A model generated the notes under the pieces. It had not been told where the DNA came from and made no database searches. It saw only the letters and a program-made list of their open reading frames with translations. A stretch of 64,000 nucleotides of DNA from Heliocybe sulcata (taxonomy: Eukaryota; Basidiomycota; Agaricomycetes; Gloeophyllales; Gloeophyllaceae), in assembly GCA_004369045.1 (NCBI GenBank), contig ML213538.1, forward strand, positions 19,031 to 83,030, given 5' to 3'. Shown piece by piece: positions 46,237 to 57,416 of this stretch; within the stretch, counting starts at the first letter, position 1, and every line of letters starts with the position of its first letter. A program made the translations under genes and the position numbers.

Positions 46237-46738
46237 GCTGGATGAGGGCATATTCTTGCCGTTGCTTTCTTGGTGGGTATTATTGATTGCATATGTATAT
46301 GTTCTATGTAGTGAGATATGCAAATATGTTCCATGATATCGACCATTCGGAGCGAAGCATTCGTCTTGCGAAACAAGCCACTGATCATTATCCGGATCCA
46401 CTATTTACGTATCTACTGTAAATGTACTCGCAATATCCATTCGTTCGGTGTTCCGGGCGTTCGTGAGGTATACATAATGTATCTACGGGCGGTAGTGATA
46501 GTTCTACGGGACATGGAAAGGTAGGACAACAGCATGAAAAAAGACGTGAAGAATCGGATACCAAAACAGAGGAGAGAAGAGCAAGGAACAGTTCGTGTAG
46601 GGGTTGAGGGCGCAGGGGCAGATTTTAGACGAAAAGGGACTGGGGGGTGAGACTGCACCAAGGCGAAGGGCGTGCGCGATCAACCGTCGAGGACCGGACT
46701 AGCGGCTTGCGGTATCAGGCCTCAGGATGATGTAGAGG
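46237..46738. other. Convergent 3' region
   Basis: About 500 bases between the stop codons of the Pro/Ser-rich gene and DGK1, which face each other. It is AT-richer than the genes and without coding signal. Confidence 0.5.
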
Positions 46739-48134
46739 CTAGGCAGCGACCCAGCCCAGAACGACGAAGAAAGCATAGATGCAACCGCCGGCGAGGATGG
46801 GGAGGGTCAGGTTGTCGTCCAAGGAGCCAAGGTCTGGGAGGGTGGAAGAAGAATAAGTTATAGTTGGGAGGTGTGAGACAGGAAGAAGATAGCAAAAAAA
46901 GCGAAGGACGTGATGAAACGGTAAGAAATGGAAGGACAGGTTGATGACAAGAGAGACAGCAAGGAAGCTGTGACAAGGCGTGTTGTAAATGGAGCATAGA
47001 AGAACATAGCAAAGAAGACGACAAGGGCAGCGAAGGAGCAAAACAACACTCACCCAGCGCTTCCGCAACCCCACTCACCACGCCCGCCACAACCCCAATC
47101 ACACCCAGCCCCATCGCACCGCTCGCCTTCCACCTAATCTCGCTCACGTCCATCCCCGTCATCACTCCCAACATCTCCTTCACCCTCCCCACCCATTCGC
47201 TCGACGGTCCGCTCGCAATGACGCCCTCCTCCCAGGTCCAACTCTCCTCCGCCGGCCTCACAGGCGCAACATAGATCCAAAATATAATTGCGCAGAGGAA
47301 GCCCGTGAACGATGCGGCGAGGAACCCGGCGAGGGATTTGCGCTGTGCGAAGACGGGGCGCGTGGTGAAGGGGAAATGAAGTGAGGGGAGAGCGGGAGTG
47401 TGCCGGCCGTAGAGACGACCCAGGGTGCTCGCAGCCGTATCGGCCCAAGAGAGTCTAAGAAGGGGAGAGGCTCTTCAGACGCTTTTCGGTGGAGAATAAG
47501 GAAGGGCGGGCGTACATAAGTATCGAGACGACTGCAATGTCAAGGGGGTACAGTGAAAGCACGAATATGACGCCGATGAGGTACCATATCACGCCGTTGG
47601 TTGCTTTCTGCTCTCGTGTGTCAGTATCGCAGCATCACAGGCATTGGATGAGAAGCACCTTTTCGACGTCCCGCATGAGGAACCCGACGGCGCCCTCGTA
47701 GAGGCGTTCGAAGGTGGGTGAGCGGAGGCGGAGTATGTCGAGTGGCACGAGAGCAGCCAGACCAGCTGCACACGCGAACACAACCGTACGGGGGTCGCCA
47801 TTTGATGTCCATAGATACAACGTGAGGAAACCTGGAGGTAGCAGACGTTTGAGGACTCGGGTGAGTGGCGACGGAATTGACACGTACCGATAGACGAATG
47901 CAACGTCTTCCTCGGGATCTCCCAGTCCACCTTTTCCTTTTCCTTCCTTTTCTCCGGACTCCGGCCACGACTGGCCGCCTCCTCTGGCACGTCCTTGAGT
48001 CGCGTGTTGGTGTTGACACGACGGGGCTGTGGCATGCCGCGGGCAGATGCAAATATTTTTGGAGACGGCGAGCGCGCTGTGCGGCGGCGAGGGTCGTGTG
48101 CAAGGCTGAAGGCGTCGCTGGCGGGGATAGCCAT
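46739..48134 (-). CDS. DGK1: CTP-dependent diacylglycerol kinase (DGK1)
   Basis: Makes phosphatidate from diacylglycerol with CTP at the endoplasmic/nuclear membrane, opposing the lipin-type phosphatidate phosphatase. About 335 residues in five exons. The basic, disordered N-terminus is followed by VDWEIPRKTLHSSIGFLTLYLW, joined across intron 1 (GTACGT donor). The middle reads LRLRSPTFERLYEGAVGFLMR. The CTP-binding core is SWADTAASTLGRLYGRHTPALP then QRKSLAGFLAASFTG. The end is LGSLDDNLTLPILAGGCIYAFF, the family's closing helix, reached after a 220-base intron (47053-46834), the longest in this gene. About six membrane segments are visible. Dolichol kinase is related, but the ADTAAS and DDNLTLP motifs favour DGK1. 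The start ATG is at 48134; the frame upstream has no better ATG. Confidence 0.9.
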
Positions 48135-48384
48135 GGCGGGTGAAGTGGTCGTGTGAGGAGAGGGATGAGGGTGAGGACAGGGGCGCACTCCAATCGACGT
48201 AGCGATCCTCAACACGCCACCGGCAGTTTCCGGTCATGTGATCCTGCGCGTCTGTGGCGGCGGCCACAAAGCCCAGAGAACCCGCACCAGGCAGGCCATC
48301 AGAATCCACATTACGAATGCCTTCAAAGTTAATGTACGGAAGGCGCTGACATACAGCCCAAGCGTCCCAATAAAAACAGTCCAA

Positions 48385-51300
48385 CTAGCAGATAACACAA
48401 TCCTCCTTAAAGCTCAGATTGTACATCGTCTTATCAACCGTCTTCTCGATCTTCTTCCAGTCTGCACGGCGCTGGATAAACTCGTAGATATCCTACCAAT
48501 AATCCAATTTAATCACCCACGACTTTCTAGACATAACCACGCACCTCCGGCCGATAAGCGCCCCCATACCGCGTCACATCTCTCACAATCTGCGCGAGGT
48601 CCTTCGCGTCATCGACGACATAGACATGGCCCAGCATCTTGAGATGCGAAAACTCGGACGTGATACTCGGAACCTACCAATTCCCTGTCAAGCTCCCAGT
48701 GCTGTGGTGTCAGGAGCCAACATACCTTGAGCGACGCAATAAACCCGTGGTACGCATTCAAATCCGCGATCAGCTGGAACCCTCCCGCGAGCGATATAAT
48801 CTGCCTCTTGATGTGCTTCTGCAAGATCCTACCACACCGTTGCCCAATCAATCTCGCGTCCACACAGGCAACGAATCACTCACGCAATCAACCTCCACCC
48901 TACCTCCTGATAAAAGACCTCCAGCACGTCCTTTGTTGTGCTCCCCTTCAACAGCTCGCAGTGCTTATCCAGACACTTGATCGACTCCTTGCATCCCCGC
49001 GTCGGGCCCAGCTCGAGCGGCGGTGCATCATCGGGCGGGTAGTACTCCCTCGGTTGCGTGAGAGTGAGGATGATGTGCTCGACCTACCATCGTAAAAGTG
49101 AATGAGCCCGCGTCTTCACCAAGCCCACTACGAACCGTGACTCATGCGTACCTGGTTCATCAACACCTCCGTCCCCGCATTCAATCCAGCCGCCACTGCA
49201 TCATCGAGCGCATTCTCAAATCTCTTTTTCTCCCTCACCACCCCATTCAGAAAATCCGTCTTGTCAATCCTCGGTGCCTAAGTTAAAATGAAACAAAGGA
49301 GAAGAAAGCAAAGCAAGATGAGCGTCGACGACCGGGTAGGAGAATACGAACCTACCAACTCCTTATCAAAATACACCTGAACCATGCTCTGTATCGTATC
49401 CCCAACGTGCACGAGCTCAAAGAACTGCAAGAGCGGCGCGACGCTCGTCGTCTCTGCATGCTCCGCAGGCTTGTAGGCGCGCATGCGTTCCGTCGCACTG
49501 CACCACCCCACACAGCAACACGCCATCAGCAGGTGTTTCACACAGACTACAAAGAGAAAGGAAGAGCGAGACGCACGCGCTGAACCCAGTGACAAGGTGT
49601 CGCTCGCTCATGGTCTGCAGCAACAATATAAACTCCTCCTCCATCGTCTCATGCACACGGTGCCCGTAGTGTCCTGGGTACCCCGCGAACGTCTCCGTGC
49701 GCTTGAGCGCATCGCGGTCGGCGTGAATGAGCTCGAGCGCAACGTCCAATGAGAGAAGCAGGTCGAGCTTATCGGTCGAGGGAGGTGCGGTGGAAGTGGC
49801 AGTGGTGGAGGTGGCGGTGGTCGATACGGACACTATGGACGCTGTTCATCCGCTTGTCATCCAAAGATCCAGAGCAGTCTACGAGCGGACGTACACCTAT
49901 CCGCGGAAGACAGCGATGCCCTATCTTTTTCATTCTCCTCCTTCTCCCCATCCTCCTCACCCGCAAGCTCGAACAGCACATCCTCCTGGTCGCTCTTCAG
50001 CTCCAGATCTCTACTGTACCCATCCCTCCCCATTGCCGCCGTCCCACCCCACCTCTGCGGATTCAACATCGCAATACCCTGCACAGCCGCCGTCCCACCC
50101 GTCTGCAGCGCGGCACCTACCCTCGGGACGATCGTGACGGGTAGGAGTAGCACGTCGGTGAAGGAGGCGAGCACGTTGCGTTTGACGAGGGCAGGGTTGG
50201 AGGAGCCGAGGAAGCGGGTTTGTTGGGAGGAGGGGGCAGTGGAGGATACGGAGGATTGGGATGTCTGGTGAGAAGGGAGGATGAGACTTGGGGTTCATGG
50301 GATAAGGAGGGAGGGATGCGTACCTGCTTGTCCCAGTTCCTGCAGATAGCGTCAAAGCTGTACTTCAGAGACTCGATCTCCTCGTCGAGATATTCATCCA
50401 TGTTGGTTTCAAACATGCGGTACCTGATGTCCCGTCAATTTCAAGCCCCGGATGTATCAGTCAGGACGTACACGACATCCTCTGCCTTGGTCCTCGTAAC
50501 CAGACTGTCCGACCTCTGCTGTGCAACAGCTATCAGCGCATCGACGATCCTCCACGATTCCTTGAAGCTGGCTGCCGTCGCCTGTAGGAATGCCACGTTC
50601 GAGATCTCACGCGCGCGTGTGAGCAGCTGAGCGATGTATTCACCGACCTGAGTTGGTCTGCATGAGAGAGTATAGATCGGGATGAGCAAGGATGGGCGCA
50701 CATACTACTTCGACTGCCAGGCGGTCCGCGAAGGAGAGCAGTGCACCGGACTCGGGAGGAAAGACGCGGACGGCCCTCGCCCCATGTTCCCGGACTGCAG
50801 CGAGGACTGTTGTCATGAGCTCATCCATTGCATCGAATGCTAGCTCGCCGCTCTCTCTGGACGCCGACGAGAACAATTAGGAATAGCTGTGGATTACGGC
50901 CACATGACTGCACACGCACGTAAAGTTATCAAGAGGATCCCATTTCCCCTGCTCATAGAAGATTTCTCGCTTCTCTGCCCACACTCTCCCAAGTTCCCAT
51001 TCGCCCTCGCCCTGCCAGACCTCCCAGCTCGCCTCCGCCGCCTCGCGCATACCGGCTTCATTAGCTTTACTGTCTGCGACGTCGAATTCAGTCAGGAGAT
51101 TCGCCTCAAACCGGTCTATGGCAAGTCGTAGAGCTGTACGGAGCTGCTGCCATGAGGTGAGGGGCTGGACGGTTGGGGAGAGGAAGGTGGAGAGGAGACG
51201 AAGAATCTGGGATTGGTCCCGGAGGGCAGGGGATGGTGGAGGGAACAGCGAAGAGAGCAAGAGATGGGAGGGCGCGAGCAAAGCCTTTGTCAGAGGCTTG

Positions 51301-51809
51301 AGCAGGTTGTGGGCGCGCATATACATCGAGCGGAATGTCGGTTTGGTCTCCACGGGAATACTTGGCGTCAACGCCATACCATTGAACGAACCCACAAAGT
51401 CTCCAATCTCCTCTTGGGGTGCGCTGAAGGCATCGGCAGAAGCAAAGTCACCGAACTCATCGTCGACAGGTAGTGTAGGCGGAACAGACGCGCGCTTTGC
51501 GCCTTGTCTCCCTTTCGACCTCGCCTCGACTTTGTCCAGCAGGGAGCTAAGGTCATGTTGCTCAATGCCGAGAGAAAACCAGCGCGAGCTCCATATTCGC
51601 TCGTCTTTTGTGAGTTGGGATAAAGCTCGGTTTGTTCGACTGTAGGCAGGAATATCGGGAACGGCAAGGTGAGTGAGGATGAGGACGTGGAGGTCGACGG
51701 GAAGACGCCCGATGAATTGTTGTTGCACAAGTTGCTTCTTGGCAATCGCGTTCCGTCCTCCCTGGGACGAGTGCAGCCGAACAGGTTCTAGCGTCTTAAA
51801 CTTGTCCAT
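48385..51809 (-). CDS. RCY1: Recyclin-1 (F-box and Sec10-like endosomal recycling protein)
   Basis: F-box protein needed for recycling of membrane proteins from endosomes to the cell surface. About 870-900 residues in roughly a dozen exons. The F-box lies near residues 34-75 (GRLPVDLHVLILTHLAVPDI, ERIWSSRWFSLGI). An acidic linker follows (DDEFGDFASADAF). The rest is the Sec10/exocyst-5-like helical domain: KWDPLDNFT, AFDAMDELMTTVL, TNMDEYLDEEIESLKYSFD, LLPVTIVPRVGAALQTGG, MVQVYFDKEL, and the final HVYVVDDAKDLAQIVRDV and YEFIQRRADWKKIEK. The protein ends EDCVIC, a CAAX box for prenylation, as in yeast Rcy1. The exon after 49850 begins only if the donor GTACGT is used. Stop TAG at 48385-48387. 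The gap to DGK1 downstream is 250 bases. Confidence 0.88.
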
Positions 51810-51996
51810 CGCAAGCAGACATACCAATGACACGCAAGAGTCGTATGGCGGTCCGTTGGCCTGCCTTTTCAGAAGATACTCCCACGGTACTGCTAGTGTT
51901 CGCCCTGAAACCAGACTCCTCCCCAGTCCCAGTTCCCAGTTTGAGGTTTGAGTGAATATATGTCGGAAAAACCTAATCACCATTACAAAGTTCCGG
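51810..51996. promoter_or_regulatory. Remaining upstream region of recyclin
   Basis: Only about 190 bases separate the recyclin start codon from the first inserted element. The promoter must lie here, or it has been displaced or replaced by transposon sequence. Confidence 0.4.
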
Positions 51997-52111
51997 GTTC
52001 ATTAGGATGCATCACAATGCCATTATAAATGGCATTGTGATGGAATTTATCATCTTGATGCAGTTATCACTCCCTAATAATGCCATTTTGATCAGTTAAA
52101 ATGCACCAACT
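51997..52111. mobile_element. Hairpin segment between 7-base direct repeats (MITE-like)
   Basis: 115 bases flanked by GTTCCGG on each side (51990-51996 and 52112-52118), as a target duplication would be. Inside is a perfect hairpin with 14-base arms: CATCACAATGCCAT (52010-52023), loop TATAA, and ATGGCATTGTGATG (52029-52042). The segment's outer ends are not clear inverted repeats, so assignment to a MITE is tentative. Confidence 0.35.
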
Positions 52112-52118
52112 GTTCCGG

Positions 52119-53631
52119 TGATACGGCCGATCAGGGTTCTGCGCTCCGAAAACGCGTTTTAGGGTTGTTTCGTGATCGCGGCGACGTTGCGACTCTATTG
52201 CACATTCGCTCGCCGCTGACAGCTCCTTGGAAGGCGAGCGACGACTATACAGGCGACCCCGACTATTCACTCTGGCGGCGAGCCCGCGACTCTATTCCCC
52301 GCAGTGCGGCAACACTCACTCTATTCAGCGGGACTCAATGCAAACCGATCTATTCTGGTCTCGGGAACTATTCTTGGACTCGGCCACAATGACGCGTAAG
52401 CCTCGGCCTCCGGATCTTTCCGATCGAGTCAACGGCACCTCGGCACAACACAGACCGGTCGGTCCCGAGGAGTCTAGGCCATCGAGTCATTCTAGATCGA
52501 CCATCCCACTCAATGTCCCGCCTGTCGTTCCCATCATTGCCTTCGCCGCCCGTCGGGTCGCATGCTCAGGGCACCCATACGCATCAACTCACTGCCTCCA
52601 TCATCGGTTTCGGCTCCCTCCGCGCGATGCATCACTCGCCCGACCCACTACCCCTTTCGGCACAACTGCGCCGCTCTTCGGCAACTACGCCCGCCACTCA
52701 AGTTACTGTGGCACCGCCGCGTCGACGCAAGGTCTCATACGGCGTGGCGCGAGGACAAGACTCGTCGCACGTTTCAAGCTAGGCTACGAATGTACTCAGG
52801 CAGGCACCGCGCCGCGAGGAAATGATAGGATTGGTAGGAAAAGTTAGGTACAGGGCGGTTGGGGCGATGCGCGCCTTGTGGATGAGCGCGCGACGCAGAG
52901 GATGGTTTGCGGAAGACGGTTTTCTCCTCATGTGCGACTGCGAGTAGTGTAGCGGCGACGTTTGTACTTAAACCCTTTCTCTTTGTCTTGAAAATGCAAG
53001 TTATCTTCACCCTTCGTATCTCGTTCTCGGCGCAAGAGTTTCCTCCAGAGTATAAGGCTTTCGACGGTCTTCCGACTTCAACCAGAGTTTGCGCGAACCT
53101 TCCGACAGCGCGCGCGACAAGTGAGCTCTTTCGTTTCAAAGTTTTCTCTTAAGTCCGGCCTCGTGCGCCGCCCGTCTCGTTAACCGCGTTCGAGTTGTCT
53201 CGAGTTTTAGAAGCGTCGCACATCGCACCAACGGCATTGTACGCGTGCCTCGATCGCATTGTGTAGGCAATCCTGATCCTGCTCCCTCCGAGTCCGTGCG
53301 ACAAGCGTGCGCTCCGCGACAGCCCGAGAAGTTATCGCACCAAGAGCGCACCGGGTGCGTTAGAATCGCATCATCAAGCGGAGTACGATACAAGCGTCTC
53401 CCGAAGTGTGCGTATCGAATTGAGACTGCCGCACGACTGCAACTGGTCTGCGCCAAACTACCTTTAGCCCCACCTATACATCTTACCCTACCCTATCCCT
53501 CCGAACATCTATTATACCCTTCGTCGCCCCGGACCTCGCAGCCATCTAGCACCAAGGCATTGGTGCTACGCTTTGTGGTTGTTGTTCCCCTTTAGGTCTG
53601 TGCGGGTTTCGTCGTGTGTTAGTGCCTTTCA
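52119..53631 (+). mobile_element. LTR-like repeat, copy A (probable solo LTR)
   Basis: About 1.5 kb starting TGATACG and ending CCTTTCA, the TG..CA form of retrotransposon LTRs. Its last ~140 bases are about 90% alike to the end of copy B (58086-59195), including CATCTAGCACCAAGG and TTCCCCTTTAGGTCTGTGC; its first ~60 bases align more loosely to the start of copy B (GGTTCTG, AAAACGC.TTTT). Flanks CCGG and CCAG could be a 4-base duplication with one change. No gag-pol frame lies beside it, so a solo LTR left by recombination is the simplest reading. Confidence 0.55.
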
Positions 53632-55472
53632 CCAGGTTTATTGTAATGGAGCCTAGATTTTTCTGATATAATTCTGGCTGATAGCTTCCAGCTGATAGAT
53701 TTTGAGCTCTTTCAGAGTCACTGCTGAATGGCAGTCAGATTATGGATCTCTGAGAGTGACACAAAAAGCTACCACACAGCAGGAGTTGCACCATTTTGAA
53801 ATTACAATATGTTGGTCAAAATCACTGCATTTTCCTCAATTTGTCCACCCATGGATAGAACTTGTAGAAGAGGGCCATTGCATGCATGGCAAGATTTTGA
53901 GTCCTGAGGCTTTTAATACTTAAGTTATTTGTGTTACTGATATATATATATATCCATATGTATGTTGTTGTTATGCCTGTACTAAAAATGGACAGCACTG
54001 GATATCTCTGCATAGAAATTCCAATACAAATAGTCTAAATGTCTGATTGACTTGGACTTCCTTGTTATTTGTGATATATGAGGTGTGGGCTGTCCTTCAT
54101 GACTATCCTTGAAGGATGGTCCAATCAAACTGAGGTCACTTTGGAATGTAATGTCAGGAGCTTGTGGAGGTATTCATAGGAGCAGAGCACTTACAGTAGG
54201 ATTAGAGCACTTTTAATAGCTTTCTTTATAATTTACTAGCTTACTTTGGCATCCCAGCACCTCTGGACTATGCCCTGGGTTCAATTTGTCAATTCCGGTG
54301 CCATATGCAATCATATGGATATCCCTTATAGCACCATCCTTGGTCCCACAAATGTATTTTGATCTTCTGTGATAGTTTGGTATCTTTTATGGATCTTTGA
54401 GTGGGGCCTGCAGCACTGCTCCTCTACTGTGATAAGCACATAAGTCTGGTTCTGGGTTATCTTGGATTTGGGAGCTTTTTCAGGGCATTTCATCTCAACT
54501 TCATGTAGGTTGCCAGGAGACCTTCTACAGTACAGATAGCATATTATTCATAGCTCTTATAACATTGCCTCTAATGGAAACTTTGTCAGAATTTTTCTGA
54601 GGGTTCCAAGATATAATGCAAGTTTTTGCAATTTTTCCAGTATTTTATGAATGCTTAAATGCCAGCATAAGTTTATGTTGCCCTAATTACATCAGAGCAT
54701 AAGCTATGACACACTTGTACATTCAATTGTTGCAATTCCCAACCTGAAAGTGCATCATAGTTGACAGGCCGAACCACTACCATCTCCCTATAGGAAAATG
54801 TGCTGCCAATGCTGTACATGACACTGATGACCATACAACCACTGGTCCACCTATCACACACTCTGAGGCTGCCTGACAAGGCAGGATTCTGCCTCTGCTG
54901 CCTGCTGATGATACAAGATCCTCTGGATGAACCACACCTGGCCACCAATGGGGACACTGCTTACCCTGACCATGCTGTCTGGATAAGACACCAGTTCTGG
55001 CTCTGGGAGTGCTCCAGGTGAGTTTCCTGTCCACAACCCCCCATTTCCAATGTAGTTTGCCCTAACTACTGCAATCATCAGAGGCCCCTCCTCCAGTGAT
55101 GGGCCTACCCTCCTGCCCTGAGTGTCCCCCACATGCTGTCGTACCCCCCTTCCAGGGACTGCAACTGTCCTCATTCCCCCATGAAGGGTCCATTATAGTA
55201 CCTAGCCACTGCATCTTGCTTCCTGAGGTGGAGATGGCAGCTGCCAAAATCCTGACTCCCCCTCCCCCTCCTTATGAATCCTATACCAATAATCTTTCAA
55301 TGCTGATGTGCTCCTACTCAACTGCCCCACTATTGTAGTTTGCAACACTGAACTTCCTCATTCTTGCTGCATGTAATTACTGCTATCAATCTCCCAGTTT
55401 TCTCTTCTCCACTTCAGAGTCTAACAGCCACTCTCTGGCCTTTTGGCCTGCTCTGCTAGTATGCAGACCATC
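53632..55472. other. AT-rich, repeat-derived sequence without recognised genes
   Basis: About 1.8 kb of lower GC than the gene space, with a (TA)n run near 53940 and short broken frames on both strands. None resembles a known protein. It may be decayed transposon sequence upstream of the Plavaka transposase remnant. Confidence 0.4.
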
Positions 55473-55501
55473 CACTAGTGGGCCCTAACTGATATATATA
55501 T

Positions 55502-55522
55502 TTTACCACAACTGTGGTAAAC
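55502..55522. repeat. Palindrome near the CACTA left end
   Basis: TTTACCACA-AC-TGTGGTAAA, a 9-base inverted repeat with a 2-base centre. It recurs unchanged in the second copy at about 63778, though the surrounding sequence has diverged, which suggests it is kept for protein binding. Confidence 0.6.
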
Positions 55523-56756
55523 TCATATGCACAACATTAGTACTCCATATATGTTTATTGTTGTAGTCGGATTATACAGAATATAATGTGACCATGTTAT
55601 GGTATGCTTATACATGATTGAGCCAGGATGTATATATTGACCGTATATGGTTAAGGGGACATTATACTGGGCATGTATCAGATTGCACTGGATTTATACC
55701 AGAATTGTAGGGTATCTCAGGCTATTTATACTGGGTTTATGAGATGTGGCAGGGGGTTTGTACTGCATTTGTATGCTCTGTTTGTCAATTTATATGGGAT
55801 TGTATACTGCACTGCTATATTTATATATGGGGTATATGATATTGAGGTGCCTTTATATAAACTTGCAGGGCAGTTATACTGGATACATGTCATTTGGTGG
55901 TGCATTTATATAGTGATATAAAATCGGGCTCATATTATATGCATATACCAAAGCTATATACCTTTGCAGGTTGCTTTATATTGGATTTATATAAAATGCA
56001 TGGGCACTTTGTATAGCTATAGGGGAGATCTGGTCACATTATATGAGATTTATATCCAAATTGGGAGGGCCCTGCTGGGTGGAATCTCCCATAAATCAGA
56101 GATCCTTATGACCCCATATGGGACCACAGGTTGGCCCAATAACATGGGCAATATCTCTCAGGATGGAATTAGTGCACCCTCCTACCCTTCCAGCTGGTTC
56201 TCCCCCCAGTTCCAGCCTTCTGGAATGTTACCATCCACCTATTTAAACCATACATTAGGATGTATTATTGAGTGATCTGGTATAGCAAAGCCATCTGGTT
56301 GGTCCTCAGTGATTACAAACATGCTCAGCATGGCCAAGACAGTGGTATCCAGGTATACTGCCCTGGCTGTTAGATAGATGTTACTGCTAACTCTAATTAT
56401 ACTAGTACCAGATGGAAATGAAGCACTCAGTCAGCTATACTGCACAGAACCACCCCTGGAGGTGCTCTATAGGCAAAAGTGGTATCTGGTGATGTATTGA
56501 ATGGATCCACCTGGGTCATATGGGAAGATCATGCTCTCAAAATATCCCAGCCTGTACCCCGCTGTAGGGGTGGCAAAATCGAAAATACATTTTTGGAGCT
56601 GGCGGTTGAAATCAAGTTTTGTCTGCAATGAAGAGCTATGGGACCCCTTATAGAGCCCTGAGAAATCCCACATCAGTAGCCCCCATAGCTGAATCCCTGC
56701 AGCTACCACAAATCATCTTGATCACAAGAAACCACTGTTGGATCCAGGATCAGCAA

Positions 56757-56908
56757 GAAATTTGGATCTAGGTGACCACCCTGTTGCATATGAACTATTT
56801 TTAGACTGTAGTAACTAAGCAACAGCCATCAAATACAAGATCTATGAAAAATTTGGGTCTAGATGGCTACCCTATTGCATATGTACTATTTTTAGAGTCT
56901 AGTAAACA
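56757..56908 (+). repeat. Tandem duplication, two ~93-base units
   Basis: AATTTGGATCTAGGTGACCACCCTG.. (56758 on) and AATTTGGGTCTAGATGGCTACCCTA.. (56851 on) align over about 58 bases each, both running through GCATATG.ACTATTTTTAGA. They lie inside the CACTA-type element. Confidence 0.55.
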
Positions 56909-57034
56909 AGGGTACACAAAGTCCATGACATCATAGACCCATACAAATTTTTCTGAGTTTTTCCGATTTTTTCCTGGTTTTATAGCAGTCCTGGAAGCTG
57001 TTTTGCCTATTTGGGACAGGATTCCCACCCTACA

Positions 57035-57335
57035 AGGGGGGTCTACAAGAGGTTTACAAACTGCCTACAAGAAGCTACAAGGGGTCTACAAGGGGTCTAC
57101 AAATGCTTACAAGAAGCTACAAGGGGTCTACAAATTCTTACAAGAAGCTACAAGAGGTCTACAAGGGGTCTACAAGGCCAGTTACAAGGACCAGTATGGA
57201 GCTACAAGCCATCTACAAAAGTGCTTTCAGAGCTACAAGAGCCTACAAGGTAGTTACAAGCCCATTACAAGAAGGGCCACAAGAGGGCTGCAAGCCATCT
57301 ATAAAGCTACAAGCCTTCAGGCCTTTACAACCTTG
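57035..57335 (+). repeat. Degenerate TACAAG tandem repeat (subterminal)
   Basis: About 25 copies of TACAAG spaced mostly 9-12 bases apart, often as GAAGCTACAAGGGGTCTACAAG. It lies within 400 bases of the element's right end and so fits the subterminal repeat zone of CACTA transposons. It is translatable in one frame but has no start or conserved context. Confidence 0.65.
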
Positions 57336-57416
57336 CTAGCTATGTAGGTCTTATCTCGACAATGGACTTATGGATAGGATAGGCTATTTATTGACAAGGA
57401 GTACTGCCCACTAGTG

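Larger units (their letters stand above)
55473..57416 (+). mobile_element. Non-autonomous CACTA-type DNA transposon
   Basis: 1,944 bases. The left end reads CACTAGTGGGCCC and the right end GCCCACTAGTG, an 11-base perfect terminal inverted repeat (CACTAGTGGGC). Both sides carry the 3-base duplication ATC (55470-55472 and 57417-57419), the size usual for CACTA elements. No transposase is encoded. The 5' third has repeated TTATACTGG/TTTATA words and a palindrome; the 3' end holds some 25 TACAAG words. Such subterminal repeats are typical binding sites for CACTA transposases. It is inserted just upstream of recognisable Plavaka transposase sequence. A second copy of its left end is at 63744. Confidence 0.72.

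Noticed and set aside
57035-57335. CRISPR-like array of TACAAG repeats
   Set aside because: The unit is only six bases, spacing is irregular, there are no unique spacers, and the genome is eukaryotic.
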